42,479 nt of DNA from Clostridiales bacterium (GCA_022768185.1 JALEMS010000038.1:1-42479), one strand, 5' to 3'; counted from the stretch's first letter, positions 1 to 8,675 are shown. The notes: generated by a model from the sequence alone, not told the origin. Numbers and translations: made by a program.

Positions 1-21
1 TTTGAGGGCGCAGGCCCCGCA

Positions 22-138
<117 letters not shown>

Positions 139-143
139 CAATG

Positions 144-175
144 AAAGCGCTGTCTCAGAAGAGACAGCGCTTTTC
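144..175 (+). terminator. Terminator of the 5S rRNA gene
   Basis: A perfect stem (144-156 with 161-173) with an AGAA loop runs into TTTTCTTTTA. It is a textbook intrinsic terminator six bases after the 5S sequence. Confidence 0.95.
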
Positions 176-272
176 TTTTATCCACGAGGGCGGCTGGCCG
201 GCATAGAAGTGCCGTTTGAGATGTTGAAATATCAGGCTGCGCTATTATGATTTGTGAAATCGAGGTGCGTCA

Positions 273-914
273 ATGAGAGCCATTGATATACAGGGTATAA
301 CCAATATGGAGCTTGTTCGAGGAGGAACCGACGAATGGTACTGGTCAACGGATTATATTCACGGCGATCTCTATGAAGCGGAAGAACTGTTCCGGCAGAG
401 GCATCCGGTGCGGAGCAATCGAATGTATCTTATTCACTATCCAGACGGTATGGTCTATGAGCCTGTACCGCCTGCGGACGGGCAATATCTTGGCTGTCCC
501 GTGTATGAGCATGGTGCTGTTATACTGCTGGCGGTGCGTTTTACGGAGGGCTTGATAGATATTCTGCGATTCTTGCCGCAGCACGAGAAAACACAACAGG
601 TTGCCCAGCTGCCCTTATCTGCGGTGAAGAATTGCTATAACCTGATCCTCCACACCTCGCCGTTATCACTGACCCGGCAGCCAAATGACGGCATGTTCGA
701 GCTTATCTGGCCTGAACAGGTGAGCTTTGCAATCAATGGTCGAGAATCGCTTAACTTTCGTGATGGCGACAAACTCTATTTCAGTATTTGGTATGAAGAC
801 CCGCACTATCGGGAAGAGACGCTGGTGCGGGCGCTGCAAGATGGCACGATTTTGAATCGATTCTCCGGAGATATCCGAATTATGCCAAATGGAGAAAAAT
901 GGCTAATAAAATAA
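273..914 (+). CDS. Unrecognised protein of 213 residues
   Basis: I do not recognise a family. The ATG is preceded by GAGGTG with 5 bases of spacing, and the frame is open for 213 codons. The product looks soluble: no signal peptide, no membrane segment, rich in aromatic residues (WYWSTDY near residue 22, IWYEDPHY near 172) and in alternating hydrophobic/polar stretches suggesting a beta-rich fold. Its base composition is visibly more AT-rich than the neighbouring genes, and it stands alone between the 5S gene and a hairpin at 995-1036. It may be an accessory gene inserted beside the rRNA gene. The evidence for coding is frame length and RBS only. Confidence 0.6.
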   Translation: MRAIDIQGITNMELVRGGTDEWYWSTDYIHGDLYEAEELFRQRHPVRSNRMYLIHYPDGMVYEPVPPADGQYLGCPVYEHGAVILLAVRFTEGLIDILRFLPQHEKTQQVAQLPLSAVKNCYNLILHTSPLSLTRQPNDGMFELIWPEQVSFAINGRESLNFRDGDKLYFSIWYEDPHYREETLVRALQDGTILNRFSGDIRIMPNGEKWLIK

Positions 915-994
915 GCCTTTTGAAATCCTGAATGGTGAGGATAGTTGGCGGTTTCCGGTTTGTCTGACAGCATGCTGCGACAGCAAGAAGAGCG

Positions 995-1036
995 AAGAGG
1001 CAGTCCCGGAATCAAGGCATTCCGGGACTGCCTCTT
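995..1036 (+). terminator. 18-bp hairpin terminator
   Basis: The perfect inverted repeat 995-1012 / 1019-1036 has a 6-base loop and lies between two convergent genes. The U-tract is short on both strands, so it probably works as a bidirectional terminator. Confidence 0.7.
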
Positions 1037-1116
1037 TGCGCTGCTTTTGGCTGAATATATCCACGATTGTCGGTCTCACGCAGGCAAGACCCGGGCGATA
1101 AGGAGAATCCTGCGCG

Positions 1117-1485
1117 TCAGCGCAGAATTTCGTAGCCGCTTTGGGCCAGAACTGCCAGCGCCCGTTCGTAATCGTGCTGCTTTACAAGGATATAGTCTGT
1201 GTTGAAGGTGGAGATGGCAAACAGTCCGATCCGATGCTCTGCCAGCAGACCGGAGAGCCTTGCCAGAATGCCAATCAGTGAAAAGTCCAGAACCCCCTCT
1301 ATGCGGAAGGCGCGCCAGCCGTCCGAGCGATCGGTCGCGTTGGCGGGCGCATCGCTGGTGAGGCATACGAGAGAGAGTTCCTCATCTGTTTTCCCGGCGA
1401 AGCAGAACTCCGAATTCCAGTTTACCTGCGAAAGATCTGCGACCTTGCAGACGGAGAAATCATAGTCCAATCGCTTGATCTGCAT
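1117..1485 (-). CDS. ACT-domain protein (CASTOR-type)
   Basis: A small 122-residue cytoplasmic protein with the look of the bacterial CASTOR/ACT_7-type ACT domain family, which in general bind amino acids as regulatory modules. The C-terminal half (around residues 65-115, with DFSLIGILARLSGLLAEHRIGLFAIST) has the ACT beta-alpha-beta pattern. The start is the ATG at 1485 because GGAGGAAACCCCG precedes it; longer in-frame starts run into the obgE terminator at 1524-1559. It is monocistronic, just downstream of obgE on the same strand but separated from it by that terminator. The ligand is unknown. Confidence 0.8.
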   Translation of the reverse strand: MQIKRLDYDFSVCKVADLSQVNWNSEFCFAGKTDEELSLVCLTSDAPANATDRSDGWRAFRIEGVLDFSLIGILARLSGLLAEHRIGLFAISTFNTDYILVKQHDYERALAVLAQSGYEILR

Positions 1486-1523
1486 CGGGGTTTCCTCCGT
1501 ATCCAAAAGTGCTGTTCTGTCAA

Positions 1524-1559
1524 GAAGCACCGGCAGGCTGATCGGCCTGCCGGTGCTTC
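1524..1559 (-). terminator. Terminator after obgE
   Basis: A perfect 15-bp stem (1524-1538 / 1545-1559) with a 6-base loop, immediately after the obgE stop on the minus strand. The following U-tract is modest (CTTCTTG). Confidence 0.75.
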
Positions 1560-1565
1560 AGCGCT

Positions 1566-2849
1566 TCAGCTCTGATAATCAAATTCCATACCGCACATGC
1601 ACACGGGGTCGCCATCCTTGACGCCGGCGGCTTCCATGCGCTCAAAAACGCCCTCGCTGCGCAGCACGCGGTCGAACCACATGCGGCTTTCGTAATCACC
1701 GAAGTTGACTTTGCTCATCAGGCGCTCAAGCCACAGACCCTCGACGATCCATTCTTCGCCGCTGCGTGTGATGGTGATGTCGCCCGGCTCCTGCTGCTCC
1801 GGCTCCGGCTCGACGTAGTCCGGCTCATACACGACGATGGGAGGCAGCGTGTCGAGCATGGCGGCGGCAGCACGCACCAGTTCGCCTGTGCCGGCGTGAG
1901 CGGCGGCAGACAGCTCAAACAGCTGGAAGCCGGCCTCCTCCACACGCGCGCGCAGGCGCGCAAGGTTGTCGCTGCCCTCCTCGAGCAGGTCACACTTGTT
2001 GGCAGCAACGAGCTGCGGGCGGGTGGCCAGCGTCGGACTGTAGTTGACCAGCTCTGCGTTGATCGCCTCAAAGTCTGCCACAGGGTCGCGTCCTTCGCTG
2101 CCGGAGACGTCGATGACATGGATCAGGAGGCGGCAGCGGTCGATGTGACGGAGAAAGTCGTGCCCAAGGCCAGCGCCATCGGCGGCGCCTTCGATGATGC
2201 CGGGAATGTCGGCCAGCACGAAGGAGCTGCCCTCCGTGACCCAGACGACGCCGAGATTGGGAAACAGCGTGGTGAAATGATAATTTGCGATCTTAGGGCG
2301 CGCACGGCTGACCACGGACAGCAGCGTGCTCTTGCCCACGTTGGGGAAGCCGACCAGTCCCACGTCTGCCAGCAGCTTCAGCTCCAGCGTCAGCTCACGT
2401 GCCTCGCCCTCGCCGCCCGGACGGGCAAAGCGCGGTACCTGGCGCGTGGGCGTGGCGAAGTGCTGGTTGCCCCAGCCGCCGCGTCCGCCGCGGGCGGCGA
2501 TAAACGGTTCGCCGTCGGACATATCGTGCAGAATGCCGCCGGTTTCCCGGTCGCGCAGCAGCGTGCCGCGCGGCACCTTGATGACAAGGTCCGCCCCGCT
2601 TTTGCCGGAGCAGCGCTTACCCTGACCGTCCGAGCCGTCGGCTGCGACATATTTGCGCTTATAGCGGAAGTCCATCAGCGTGGACATGTGATCGTCGACC
2701 GTGAAGATGATGTTGCCGCCGCGTCCGCCGTCTCCGCCGTCGGGGCCGCCGGCCGCAACGTATTTTTCGCGGTGGAAGGACACGGCACCGTTTCCGCCCT
2801 TACCGGCCCGGATGGTGATGTTGGCTTTATCGACAAAGGATGTGGCCAT
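1566..2849 (-). CDS. obgE: GTPase Obg (ribosome assembly)
   Basis: Obg/CgtA is an essential GTPase that binds the 50S subunit late in assembly and links growth to the GTP/ppGpp pool. All three family domains are present in 427 residues: the glycine-rich Obg fold (1-158, with GGDGGRGG and GGRGGWGN), the G domain (Walker A GFPNVGKST at 167-175, switch II DIPGIIEGA, NKCD base-recognition motif) and the OCT domain at the C-terminus typical of Firmicute Obg. The ATG follows GGGAGG with about 10 bases of spacing. It is the third gene of rplU-rpmA-obgE, the widely conserved order that ties the GTPase to two 50S proteins. A hairpin precedes it. Confidence 0.98.
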   Translation of the reverse strand: MATSFVDKANITIRAGKGGNGAVSFHREKYVAAGGPDGGDGGRGGNIIFTVDDHMSTLMDFRYKRKYVAADGSDGQGKRCSGKSGADLVIKVPRGTLLRDRETGGILHDMSDGEPFIAARGGRGGWGNQHFATPTRQVPRFARPGGEGEARELTLELKLLADVGLVGFPNVGKSTLLSVVSRARPKIANYHFTTLFPNLGVVWVTEGSSFVLADIPGIIEGAADGAGLGHDFLRHIDRCRLLIHVIDVSGSEGRDPVADFEAINAELVNYSPTLATRPQLVAANKCDLLEEGSDNLARLRARVEEAGFQLFELSAAAHAGTGELVRAAAAMLDTLPPIVVYEPDYVEPEPEQQEPGDITITRSGEEWIVEGLWLERLMSKVNFGDYESRMWFDRVLRSEGVFERMEAAGVKDGDPVCMCGMEFDYQS

Positions 2850-2869
2850 GGATGGAATACCTCCCGTTT

Positions 2870-2903
2870 CTCAAAGAAACAGGGGCGGCTTTCGCCGCCC
2901 CTG
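2870..2903 (-). terminator. Hairpin between rpmA and obgE
   Basis: A stem of 10 GC-rich pairs (2880-2889 / 2894-2903, GAAA tetraloop on the minus strand) is followed by TTTCTTTGAG. It sits between rpmA and obgE and probably acts as a partial terminator, lowering obgE relative to the ribosomal proteins. Confidence 0.7.
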
Positions 2904-2917
2904 TGATGCTGCATGTC

Positions 2918-3181
2918 TTACTGAGCGATGTCTTCGTACACGGAGACCTTCTTGCGGTCTCTGCCGAGACGCTCGAAGCGGACGACGCCGTCTGCCAGAG
3001 CAAAAAGCGTATCGTCATTGCCGCGGCCGACATTGGTGCCCGGATGGATCTTGGTTCCGCGCTGTCTGACCAGGATGTTGCCGGCAAGGACAAACTGACC
3101 GTCAGCTCTCTTGGGGCCAAGGCGCTTGGACTCGCTGTCGCGCCCGTTCTTGGTGGAGCCCATACCCTTTTTATGTGCCAT
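2918..3181 (-). CDS. rpmA: Ribosomal protein bL27, leaderless form
   Basis: bL27 (87 residues) belongs to the 50S subunit; its flexible N-terminus reaches the peptidyl-transferase centre. The protein begins [16 protein letters not shown], so the mature N-terminus follows Met directly. In most Firmicutes known to me L27 is made with a short N-terminal extension that the protease Prp removes, and prp lies between rplU and rpmA. Here an in-frame TAA two codons upstream of the ATG excludes an extension, GGAGGTG sets the start, and only 39 bases separate rplU from rpmA, leaving no room for prp. Confidence 0.97.
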   Translation of the reverse strand: MAHKKGMGSTKNGRDSESKRLGPKRADGQFVLAGNILVRQRGTKIHPGTNVGRGNDDTLFALADGVVRFERLGRDRKKVSVYEDIAQ

Positions 3182-3220
3182 GTATTACACCTCCATTAGT
3201 CAAAATCAAATGCGGAACAC

Positions 3221-3535
3221 TCAGCCGACGATGGATTCGATCTGAACCTTCGTGTACGGCTGTCTGTGACCCTGGGTGCGCTGATAGCCCTTCTTGGGCT
3301 TCATCTTGTAGACGCGGACCTTCTTGGCCTTGCCGTTTTTGACGACGTTGGCGTTGACCACTGCGCCTGCGATGACGGGGGCGCCGAAAACGGAGCCTTC
3401 CTCAGTGATGACGGCGAGGACCTTGTCAAACTTAACGGTGTCGCCTGCCTGGACGGGGAGCTTCTCGATGAAGACCACGTCGCCCTCGGCAACGCGATAC
3501 TGCTTGCCGCCGGTTTCGATGATTGCGTGCTTCAT
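3221..3535 (-). CDS. rplU: Ribosomal protein bL21
   Basis: bL21 is a 50S subunit protein that contacts 23S rRNA. The 104-residue product has the family start [15 protein letters not shown] and the C-terminal RNA-binding block [27 protein letters not shown] lies upstream of the ATG. It is the first gene of rplU-rpmA-obgE, driven by the promoter at 3616-3645 with a structured leader of about 70 bases. Confidence 0.98.
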   Translation of the reverse strand: MKHAIIETGGKQYRVAEGDVVFIEKLPVQAGDTVKFDKVLAVITEEGSVFGAPVIAGAVVNANVVKNGKAKKVRVYKMKPKKGYQRTQGHRQPYTKVQIESIVG

Positions 3536-3539
3536 GGTA

Positions 3540-3610
3540 CCTTCCTCTCATGGTGGAATCTCGCTTGTGCGGGCGGGGCGAACCCTCTTTCAGCCCGTTA
3601 CAATGCGGCC
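3540..3610 (-). ncRNA. Candidate L21 leader (ribosomal autoregulation)
   Basis: The 5' UTR of rplU contains a GC-rich hairpin, with CGGGC/GCCCG at 3570-3574 / 3593-3597 and an inner GGG-CGAA-CCC element, followed by an unpaired purine-rich stretch before the start codon. Structured leaders upstream of rplU (Rfam L21_leader) are known in Firmicutes and thought to mediate feedback by the ribosomal protein. Assignment to that family is by position and structure only. Confidence 0.45.
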
Positions 3611-3615
3611 TTACT

Positions 3616-3645
3616 ACTTTAACACAAACAAAGACTGCTTGTCAA
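3616..3645 (-). promoter_or_regulatory. Sigma-A promoter of rplU operon
   Basis: TTGACA (3640-3645 on the minus strand), 18-base spacer, TAAAGT (3616-3621). It lies about 80 bases upstream of the rplU start. Confidence 0.75.
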
Positions 3646-3671
3646 CAGCAATGTCTCTTTTTCTTTGGAAA

Positions 3672-4901
3672 TCAGGCCTTTTTCTGGCGGCGCAGCGCAT
3701 GGACGATGTCCCGTGTGTCACGGGCGATGACCAGCTCCTCGTTTGTGGGGATCACCAGCAGCTTCACGGCGCTGCCCGGGCCGGAAATATCGGTCCAGTG
3801 GTCGTGGCCGTAGCACTGGGCGTTGGCCTCCTCGTTGACGCAGCAGCCGAGATAGCCAAAGTGGGAGAGAATCTCCGCACGCACCTGCGGCGAATTTTCG
3901 CCGATGCCGGCGGTGAAAATGATCGCGTCCACACCGTTGAGTGCAGCGACGTATGAGCCGACCACCTTGGCTGCCTGGTAGGTGAAGATGTCCAACGCCA
4001 GCCGGCAGCGTGTGTCGCCCTCTTCGGCGGCATGCAGCAGGTCGCGGAAGTCGGGCGAAACGCCGGACAGGCCGAGCATGCCGGATTTTTTGTTGAGGAT
4101 GTGCAGCATCTCGTCAATGGTATAGCCGTATTTCTTCATGAGAAACTGCAATACGGCGCTGTCGATGTCGCCGCAGCGTGTGCCCATCGGCAGGCCGGGC
4201 AGCGGCGTCAGGCCCATGGAGGTGTCGATGCATTTGCCGTATTCCACGGCGGCAACGGAACTGCCGTTGCCGAGGTGGCAGCTGATGAGCTTGAGCGACT
4301 CGAGCGGCCGGCCCAGCATTTCGGCGGCAGCGGCGGTGACATAGCGGTACGATGTGCCGTGGAAGCCGTATCGGCGAATCTGGTCGTTTTCATAATATTC
4401 ATAAGGTATGGCGTAGAGGAATGCACGAGGCGGCATCGTCTGATGGAAGCCGGTGTCGAACACGGCAACCTGCGGAATGTCACCCATGATGTGCGTACAG
4501 GCATGGATGCCGGTGATCTGCGCAGGGTTGTGCAGAGGAGCCAGGGGGATGCAGCGCTCCAGCGCCTGCATGACCTCGTCGTTTACCAGAACGGAGGAGG
4601 TGAACGCTTCGCCGCCATGCAGGACGCGATGACCGACGGCTGCAATTTCGGACATGCTTTCGATCACGCCGTATTCCGGACTGGTCAGCATGTGCACGAC
4701 GGCCTTGAGGGCGTCGTCGTGGGTGGGCAGCGGAATATTTTCATAATAGCACGGCTTTTCGCCGACCAGAGGCTTATGCTTGAGATAACCGTCGATGCCG
4801 ATGCGCCCGCAGTGCCCCTTGGCCAGCAGCGTTTCGGTTTTCATATCAATGAGCTGATATTTCAGGGAGGAACTGCCTGCGTTGATAACGAGAACTTTCA
4901 T
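3672..4901 (-). CDS. ackA: Acetate kinase
   Basis: AckA interconverts acetyl phosphate + ADP and acetate + ATP, the energy-yielding last step of acetate fermentation. The 409 residues match the family length. Visible signatures are the N-terminal VINAGSSSLKYQL, HLGNGSS for phosphate binding, DTSMG...TRCGDID and TAGIGENS. The ATG at 4901 is chosen because MKVLVINAGSSS is the family N-terminus; the frame is open further upstream without homology. The RBS (AGGATTG) is weak. No pta partner is adjacent; instead the gene is divergent from tmcAL, whose product consumes acetate. Confidence 0.97.
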   Translation of the reverse strand: MKVLVINAGSSSLKYQLIDMKTETLLAKGHCGRIGIDGYLKHKPLVGEKPCYYENIPLPTHDDALKAVVHMLTSPEYGVIESMSEIAAVGHRVLHGGEAFTSSVLVNDEVMQALERCIPLAPLHNPAQITGIHACTHIMGDIPQVAVFDTGFHQTMPPRAFLYAIPYEYYENDQIRRYGFHGTSYRYVTAAAAEMLGRPLESLKLISCHLGNGSSVAAVEYGKCIDTSMGLTPLPGLPMGTRCGDIDSAVLQFLMKKYGYTIDEMLHILNKKSGMLGLSGVSPDFRDLLHAAEEGDTRCRLALDIFTYQAAKVVGSYVAALNGVDAIIFTAGIGENSPQVRAEILSHFGYLGCCVNEEANAQCYGHDHWTDISGPGSAVKLLVIPTNEELVIARDTRDIVHALRRQKKA

Positions 4902-5011
4902 AAATTCAATCCTAACAATTTTGTATTGGTCGAGGTACGCGTCGCTGCGTTCCGTGCCGAAGCGGCCGGCGTGCAAGTGGCGGTTCTTAAGATTGCATTT
5001 TAAGTGGATTC

Positions 5012-5040
5012 ATTGTATCATATTATCCGCCGTTAGTAAA
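5012..5040 (-). promoter_or_regulatory. Probable ackA promoter
   Basis: TTTACT (5035-5040, minus strand), 17-base spacer, TACAAT (5012-5017), giving an ackA leader of about 100 bases. It lies in the shared ackA/tmcAL intergenic region. Confidence 0.55.
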
Positions 5041-5120
5041 CAACACACAAATATGAAGATTTCACAGAATGGGCGGCAAAGTTTCAGCAAAAAGCCGGAT
5101 TCTGACGAAAAAAGGAGCTT

Positions 5121-6347
5121 ATGAGCGTAATTGGTATTGTTGCGGAATACAATCCGTTTCACCTGGGGCATGCCCTGCATATCGGGAAAACGCGCCGGGC
5201 GTTGGGGATGGATGCACCGGTCGTCTGCGTCATGACGGGAGATTTCGTGCAGCGCGGCGCACCGGCGCTGATGTCGAAGCACGCACGCGCCGAGGCAGCC
5301 GTGCGCAGCGGCGTCAGCCTGGTGCTGGAGCTGCCGCTGGCATGGTCGCTCTCATCGGCGGAGGGCTTCGCCCGGGGCGCGGTGGGGCTGTTGGCGGCGA
5401 CGGGGGTGGTGGATACGGTCAGCTTTGGCAGCGAGGCGGGGCAATTGCCTCCGCTGCAGGCATTGGCTGCGGCGCTGGACGATCCGGAAACGGATGCGGC
5501 TGTCGTACAGGAGCTGCAGCGGGGAGACGGCTATGCCGCGGCACGCGAGCGCGCGTTGGCGCGCTCGCTCGGCGCGGCGGCGGCCAGACAGATCGGGAGA
5601 CCGAACAACATTCTTGCCGTGGAGTATCTGCGCGCCATGAAAGTTTACCCGAAACTGCAGCCGTTTACCCTGATGCGCGAGGGCGCGGGGCATGACGAGG
5701 CGGGGGATGCGGCGTCGGCGCTGCGTTCGGCGTCTGACCTGCGCGCCGCCTGCCTTTCCGGAACGGATATTTCGGCCTGGCTGACACCGGAGAGTGCGGC
5801 GGTGCTGCGGCGTGAGCGGCAGGCCGGGCGCGCACCGATGGGGGATGCGGCGCTGGAAATCGCGCTGCTTTCCCGACTGCGGATGCTGCCGCGGGAGACG
5901 TTCTCGACGCTGCCGGACGCCTCGGAGGGCCTCGGAGACCGCCTGTACCGGGCGGTGCAGACGCAGCCGGGGCTGGAGCAGACGCTTGCTGCGGCCAAGT
6001 CACGCCGGTATGCGCTGGCGCGGCTGCGGCGGATGTGTCTGTGCGCTGCCCTCGGCGTGCGGCGGGGCGATGCGGCAGGAACGCCGCCGTATCTGCGTGT
6101 TCTGGCAGCCGATGAGGCCGGACAGAGACTGCTGCATCAGATGAGGAAGCGCGCTTTCCTTCCCGTGGTGACGAAGCCTGCGGCGGTACGGCGGCTGGAT
6201 GGACCGGCGCAGCGGGCGTTCGGGACCGGCGCGGCGGCGCGCGATTTGTATTGCCTGGGGTGGACGCCGGCGGAGCGTACGCCCGGCTCGGACTGGCGCG
6301 AGACGCCATTTCTGCTGTCGATGTGCCGTGATAAAGATAAAAATTGA
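5121..6347 (+). CDS. tmcAL: tRNA(Met) cytidine acetate ligase TmcAL
   Basis: TmcAL (YlbM family, formerly DUF795) activates acetate with ATP to acetyl-AMP and makes N4-acetylcytidine at the wobble base C34 of elongator tRNA-Met, preventing misreading of AUA. The 408-residue protein shows the nucleotidyltransferase start GIVAEYNPFHLGHALH with its HxGH site at about residues 14-17, VMTGDFVQRG, and the conserved GRPNNILAVEYLRAM block near residue 158. The ATG follows AAAAAAGGAG. It is divergent from acetate kinase. A weak hairpin follows the stop. Confidence 0.95.
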   Translation: MSVIGIVAEYNPFHLGHALHIGKTRRALGMDAPVVCVMTGDFVQRGAPALMSKHARAEAAVRSGVSLVLELPLAWSLSSAEGFARGAVGLLAATGVVDTVSFGSEAGQLPPLQALAAALDDPETDAAVVQELQRGDGYAAARERALARSLGAAAARQIGRPNNILAVEYLRAMKVYPKLQPFTLMREGAGHDEAGDAASALRSASDLRAACLSGTDISAWLTPESAAVLRRERQAGRAPMGDAALEIALLSRLRMLPRETFSTLPDASEGLGDRLYRAVQTQPGLEQTLAAAKSRRYALARLRRMCLCAALGVRRGDAAGTPPYLRVLAADEAGQRLLHQMRKRAFLPVVTKPAAVRRLDGPAQRAFGTGAAARDLYCLGWTPAERTPGSDWRETPFLLSMCRDKDKN

Positions 6348-6374
6348 GAAAGTGTCATTCTGAGACACATTTTC
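6348..6374 (+). terminator. Weak hairpin after tmcAL
   Basis: GAAAGTGTC (6348-6356) pairs imperfectly with GACACATTTTC (6364-6374), one bulge, in a T-rich context just before the livK promoter. Confidence 0.4.
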
Positions 6375-6376
6375 TG

Positions 6377-6405
6377 TTGCAATTTTTGTGATGTTGCTCT
6401 ATAAT
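6377..6405 (+). promoter_or_regulatory. Sigma-A promoter of liv operon
   Basis: TTGCAA (6377-6382), 17-base spacer, perfect TATAAT (6400-6405), followed by a leader of about 80 bases to livK. Confidence 0.8.
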
Positions 6406-6492
6406 CTGAAAAGGGTCTGCAATCGGAAAAGACAAGTGTGCATCGGCTGCGGACACCAATCAGAGCGAAAATTTTTTAGGAGGAAAATCAAA

Positions 6493-7695
6493 ATGAAGAA
6501 ACTGCTTGCACTGCTTCTTGCACTGTGCATGGTGTTTGCGCTGTGTGCCTGCGGCACCACAACGCCCACCGAACCCCAGGAACCCTCTGAGCCCGCTTCC
6601 GGCAATCCTGTCGTGAAGATCGGCATCTTCGAGCCTGCATCCGGCGACAACGGCGCCGGCGGCAAGCAGGAGACCCTCGGCGTCCAGTATGCAAATTCCG
6701 TCTGCCCCACGGTTGAGATCGCCGGTACTACTTACGACGTTGAGCTGGTTGCTGTCGACAACGAAAGCTCCAACGACAAGGCTCCCAGCGCAGCCAGCAC
6801 GCTCGTCAACGCCGGCGTGTCCATCGTTCTCGGCTCCTACGGCTCCAGCGTCGCCATTGCCGGCGGCCCGACCTTTGAGGCTGCAGGCATCCCCGTCATG
6901 GGCATCACCTGCACCAACCCCCAGGTCACTGAGGGCAACGGCTACTACTTCCGCATCTGCTTCCTCGATCCGTTCCAGGGCACCGTTCTGGCCAACTACG
7001 CCTACAACGAGCTGGGCGTGACCAAGGCCTACTGCCTGTCCAAGCTGGGCGACGACTACTCCGGCGGTCTCGTCAAGTACTTTGTCGAAGCCTTCGAGGG
7101 CCTCGGCGGCGAGTGCGTTGAGGAAACCTTCCCCGACGGCAACTCCGACTTCACCTCCTACGTTGCAAACGCCAAGAATGCCGACTGCGGCGTTTTCTAC
7201 AGCCCTGTCTCCATTGAGGCTGCGCAGCTGATCATCGACCAGGTCGTCGCACAGGGCGCCACCTTCCCCCTGCTCGCAGGCGATACCTGGGACTCCAATG
7301 TCATCCTGCAGGCTGCCAAGGGCAAGGACGTCAGCATCACTGTGACCACCTTCTATCCGGAAGGCGCCAATCCTGAGTTCGACGCCGGCTGCAAGGAGTG
7401 GATCAACGCCGACCCGAAGAACCTTGCCAACAACAACGGCGACGACACCATCTCCGCTGTCACCGCCATGGGCTACGACGCTTACTTTGTCGCCCTCGAG
7501 GCAATGAAGGCTGCCGGCAGCATCGAGCCTGCCGACGTCATGGCCGCCCTGTGGAACGTCCAGTATGACGGCGTTTCCGGCCACATTGCGTTTGACTCCG
7601 TCAACGGCGACGCGATCCGCAACACCGCTTTCGTCAAGCAGGCCAACACCGCCGACGGCACCTGGACTGCTCTGCCCGAGGTCACCATCGGCTGA
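6493..7695 (+). CDS. livK: Branched-chain amino-acid-type substrate-binding lipoprotein
   Basis: Extracellular solute receptor of a HAAT-type ABC importer (periplasmic-binding-protein type I fold, Leu/Ile/Val family). The lipoprotein signal peptide ends in the lipobox ALCAC with Cys20 as lipidation site, then a Pro/Glu/Thr tether (about residues 22-37) and a 360-residue binding domain beginning VVKIGIFEPASG. The ATG at 6493 has AGGAGG eight bases upstream; upstream in-frame codons are not needed. First gene of livKHMGF, and separated from livH by a terminator-like hairpin, which should give more binding protein than permease. C-ending codons dominate, suggesting high expression. The substrate could be another amino acid or amide. 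Confidence 0.93.
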   Translation: MKKLLALLLALCMVFALCACGTTTPTEPQEPSEPASGNPVVKIGIFEPASGDNGAGGKQETLGVQYANSVCPTVEIAGTTYDVELVAVDNESSNDKAPSAASTLVNAGVSIVLGSYGSSVAIAGGPTFEAAGIPVMGITCTNPQVTEGNGYYFRICFLDPFQGTVLANYAYNELGVTKAYCLSKLGDDYSGGLVKYFVEAFEGLGGECVEETFPDGNSDFTSYVANAKNADCGVFYSPVSIEAAQLIIDQVVAQGATFPLLAGDTWDSNVILQAAKGKDVSITVTTFYPEGANPEFDAGCKEWINADPKNLANNNGDDTISAVTAMGYDAYFVALEAMKAAGSIEPADVMAALWNVQYDGVSGHIAFDSVNGDAIRNTAFVKQANTADGTWTALPEVTIG

Positions 7696-7726
7696 GTCAC
7701 AGCCTGAAAACTCTGCGCAATTCCTG

Positions 7727-7756
7727 CGGCGGGGGTCCACCGGCCCCCGCCGTTTT
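7727..7756 (+). terminator. Attenuating hairpin between livK and livH
   Basis: CGGCGGGGG (7727-7735) pairs with CCCCCGCCG (7744-7752) and is followed by TTTT. An intrinsic terminator inside the operon; partial read-through would set the receptor:permease ratio. Confidence 0.8.
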
Positions 7757-7781
7757 CAGAACTTCCCCAAGGAGGCGGCCC

Positions 7782-8666
7782 GTGGAATTTATACAGAATA
7801 ACCTTACCTACATACTGTCCGGCATTTCAGTCGGCGGCCAGTATGCGCTGATTGCCATCGGCTATACGATGGTTTACGGTATCCTCCGACTGATCAACTT
7901 TGCGCACGGCGACGTGTTTATGATCGCCGGCCTGATGATGGTTTACCTCTCGACCTGGGTGCCGCTGTACATCAGCATCCCGCTGGTCATCATTCTGACG
8001 GTGCTGTTGGGCTTCTTGATCGAGCGCGTGGCCTACAAGCCGCTGCGCAGCGCGCCGAGAATGTCCATCATGATCAGCGCCATCGGCGTCAGCTATCTGC
8101 TGCAGAACTGCGCGCTGTACTTCACGGGCGGTCTGGCGAAGATCTATCCGCAGCTGCCCTGGCTCTCCAATACGGTCACCATCTGGGGCGCCACCACGAA
8201 GATCGTCACGCTCGTTACCCCAATCATCACCATTGTGCTGGTGGTACTGCTGGTGCTGCTCATCAAGTATACCAAGGTGGGCATGGCCATGCGCGCAGTC
8301 TCCCGTGATTTCGAAACCAGCCAGCTGATGGGCATCAAGATCAACACGGTCATTTCCGTGACGTTTGTCATCGGCTCCTTCCTGGCAGCCGGCGGCTCGC
8401 TGCTTTACTTCACCAACTATGCGTCCGTTACGCCGACCTCTGGTGCAATGCCTGGCCTCAAGTGCTTCGTTGCAGCTGTTTTCGGCGGCATCGGCAGCAT
8501 TCCCGGCGCAGTCATTGGCGCATTCATCATTGGCATTTGCGAGAATATTATCAAGGGCCTCGGCTGGACCACCTTCTCGGATGCGTTCACCTTCGCCCTG
8601 CTTATCATTATACTGTTGGTCAAGCCCACCGGACTGTTCGGTGAAAAGTCGACTGATAAGGTTTGA
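7782..8666 (+). CDS. livH: Branched-chain amino-acid ABC permease LivH
   Basis: One of two membrane subunits of the importer. The 294-residue protein is strongly hydrophobic with about eight membrane segments and the BPD_transp_2 signature (GGQYALIAIGYTMVYGILRLINFAHGD at the N-terminus, split over residues 15-37; GSIPGAVIGAFIIGICEN near the C-terminus). Translation starts at GTG 7782, fixed by AGGAGG six bases upstream. It follows livK after the hairpin at 7727-7756 and precedes livM by 9 bases. Confidence 0.95.
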   Translation: MEFIQNNLTYILSGISVGGQYALIAIGYTMVYGILRLINFAHGDVFMIAGLMMVYLSTWVPLYISIPLVIILTVLLGFLIERVAYKPLRSAPRMSIMISAIGVSYLLQNCALYFTGGLAKIYPQLPWLSNTVTIWGATTKIVTLVTPIITIVLVVLLVLLIKYTKVGMAMRAVSRDFETSQLMGIKINTVISVTFVIGSFLAAGGSLLYFTNYASVTPTSGAMPGLKCFVAAVFGGIGSIPGAVIGAFIIGICENIIKGLGWTTFSDAFTFALLIIILLVKPTGLFGEKSTDKV

Positions 8667-8675
8667 GGTGGCAAC

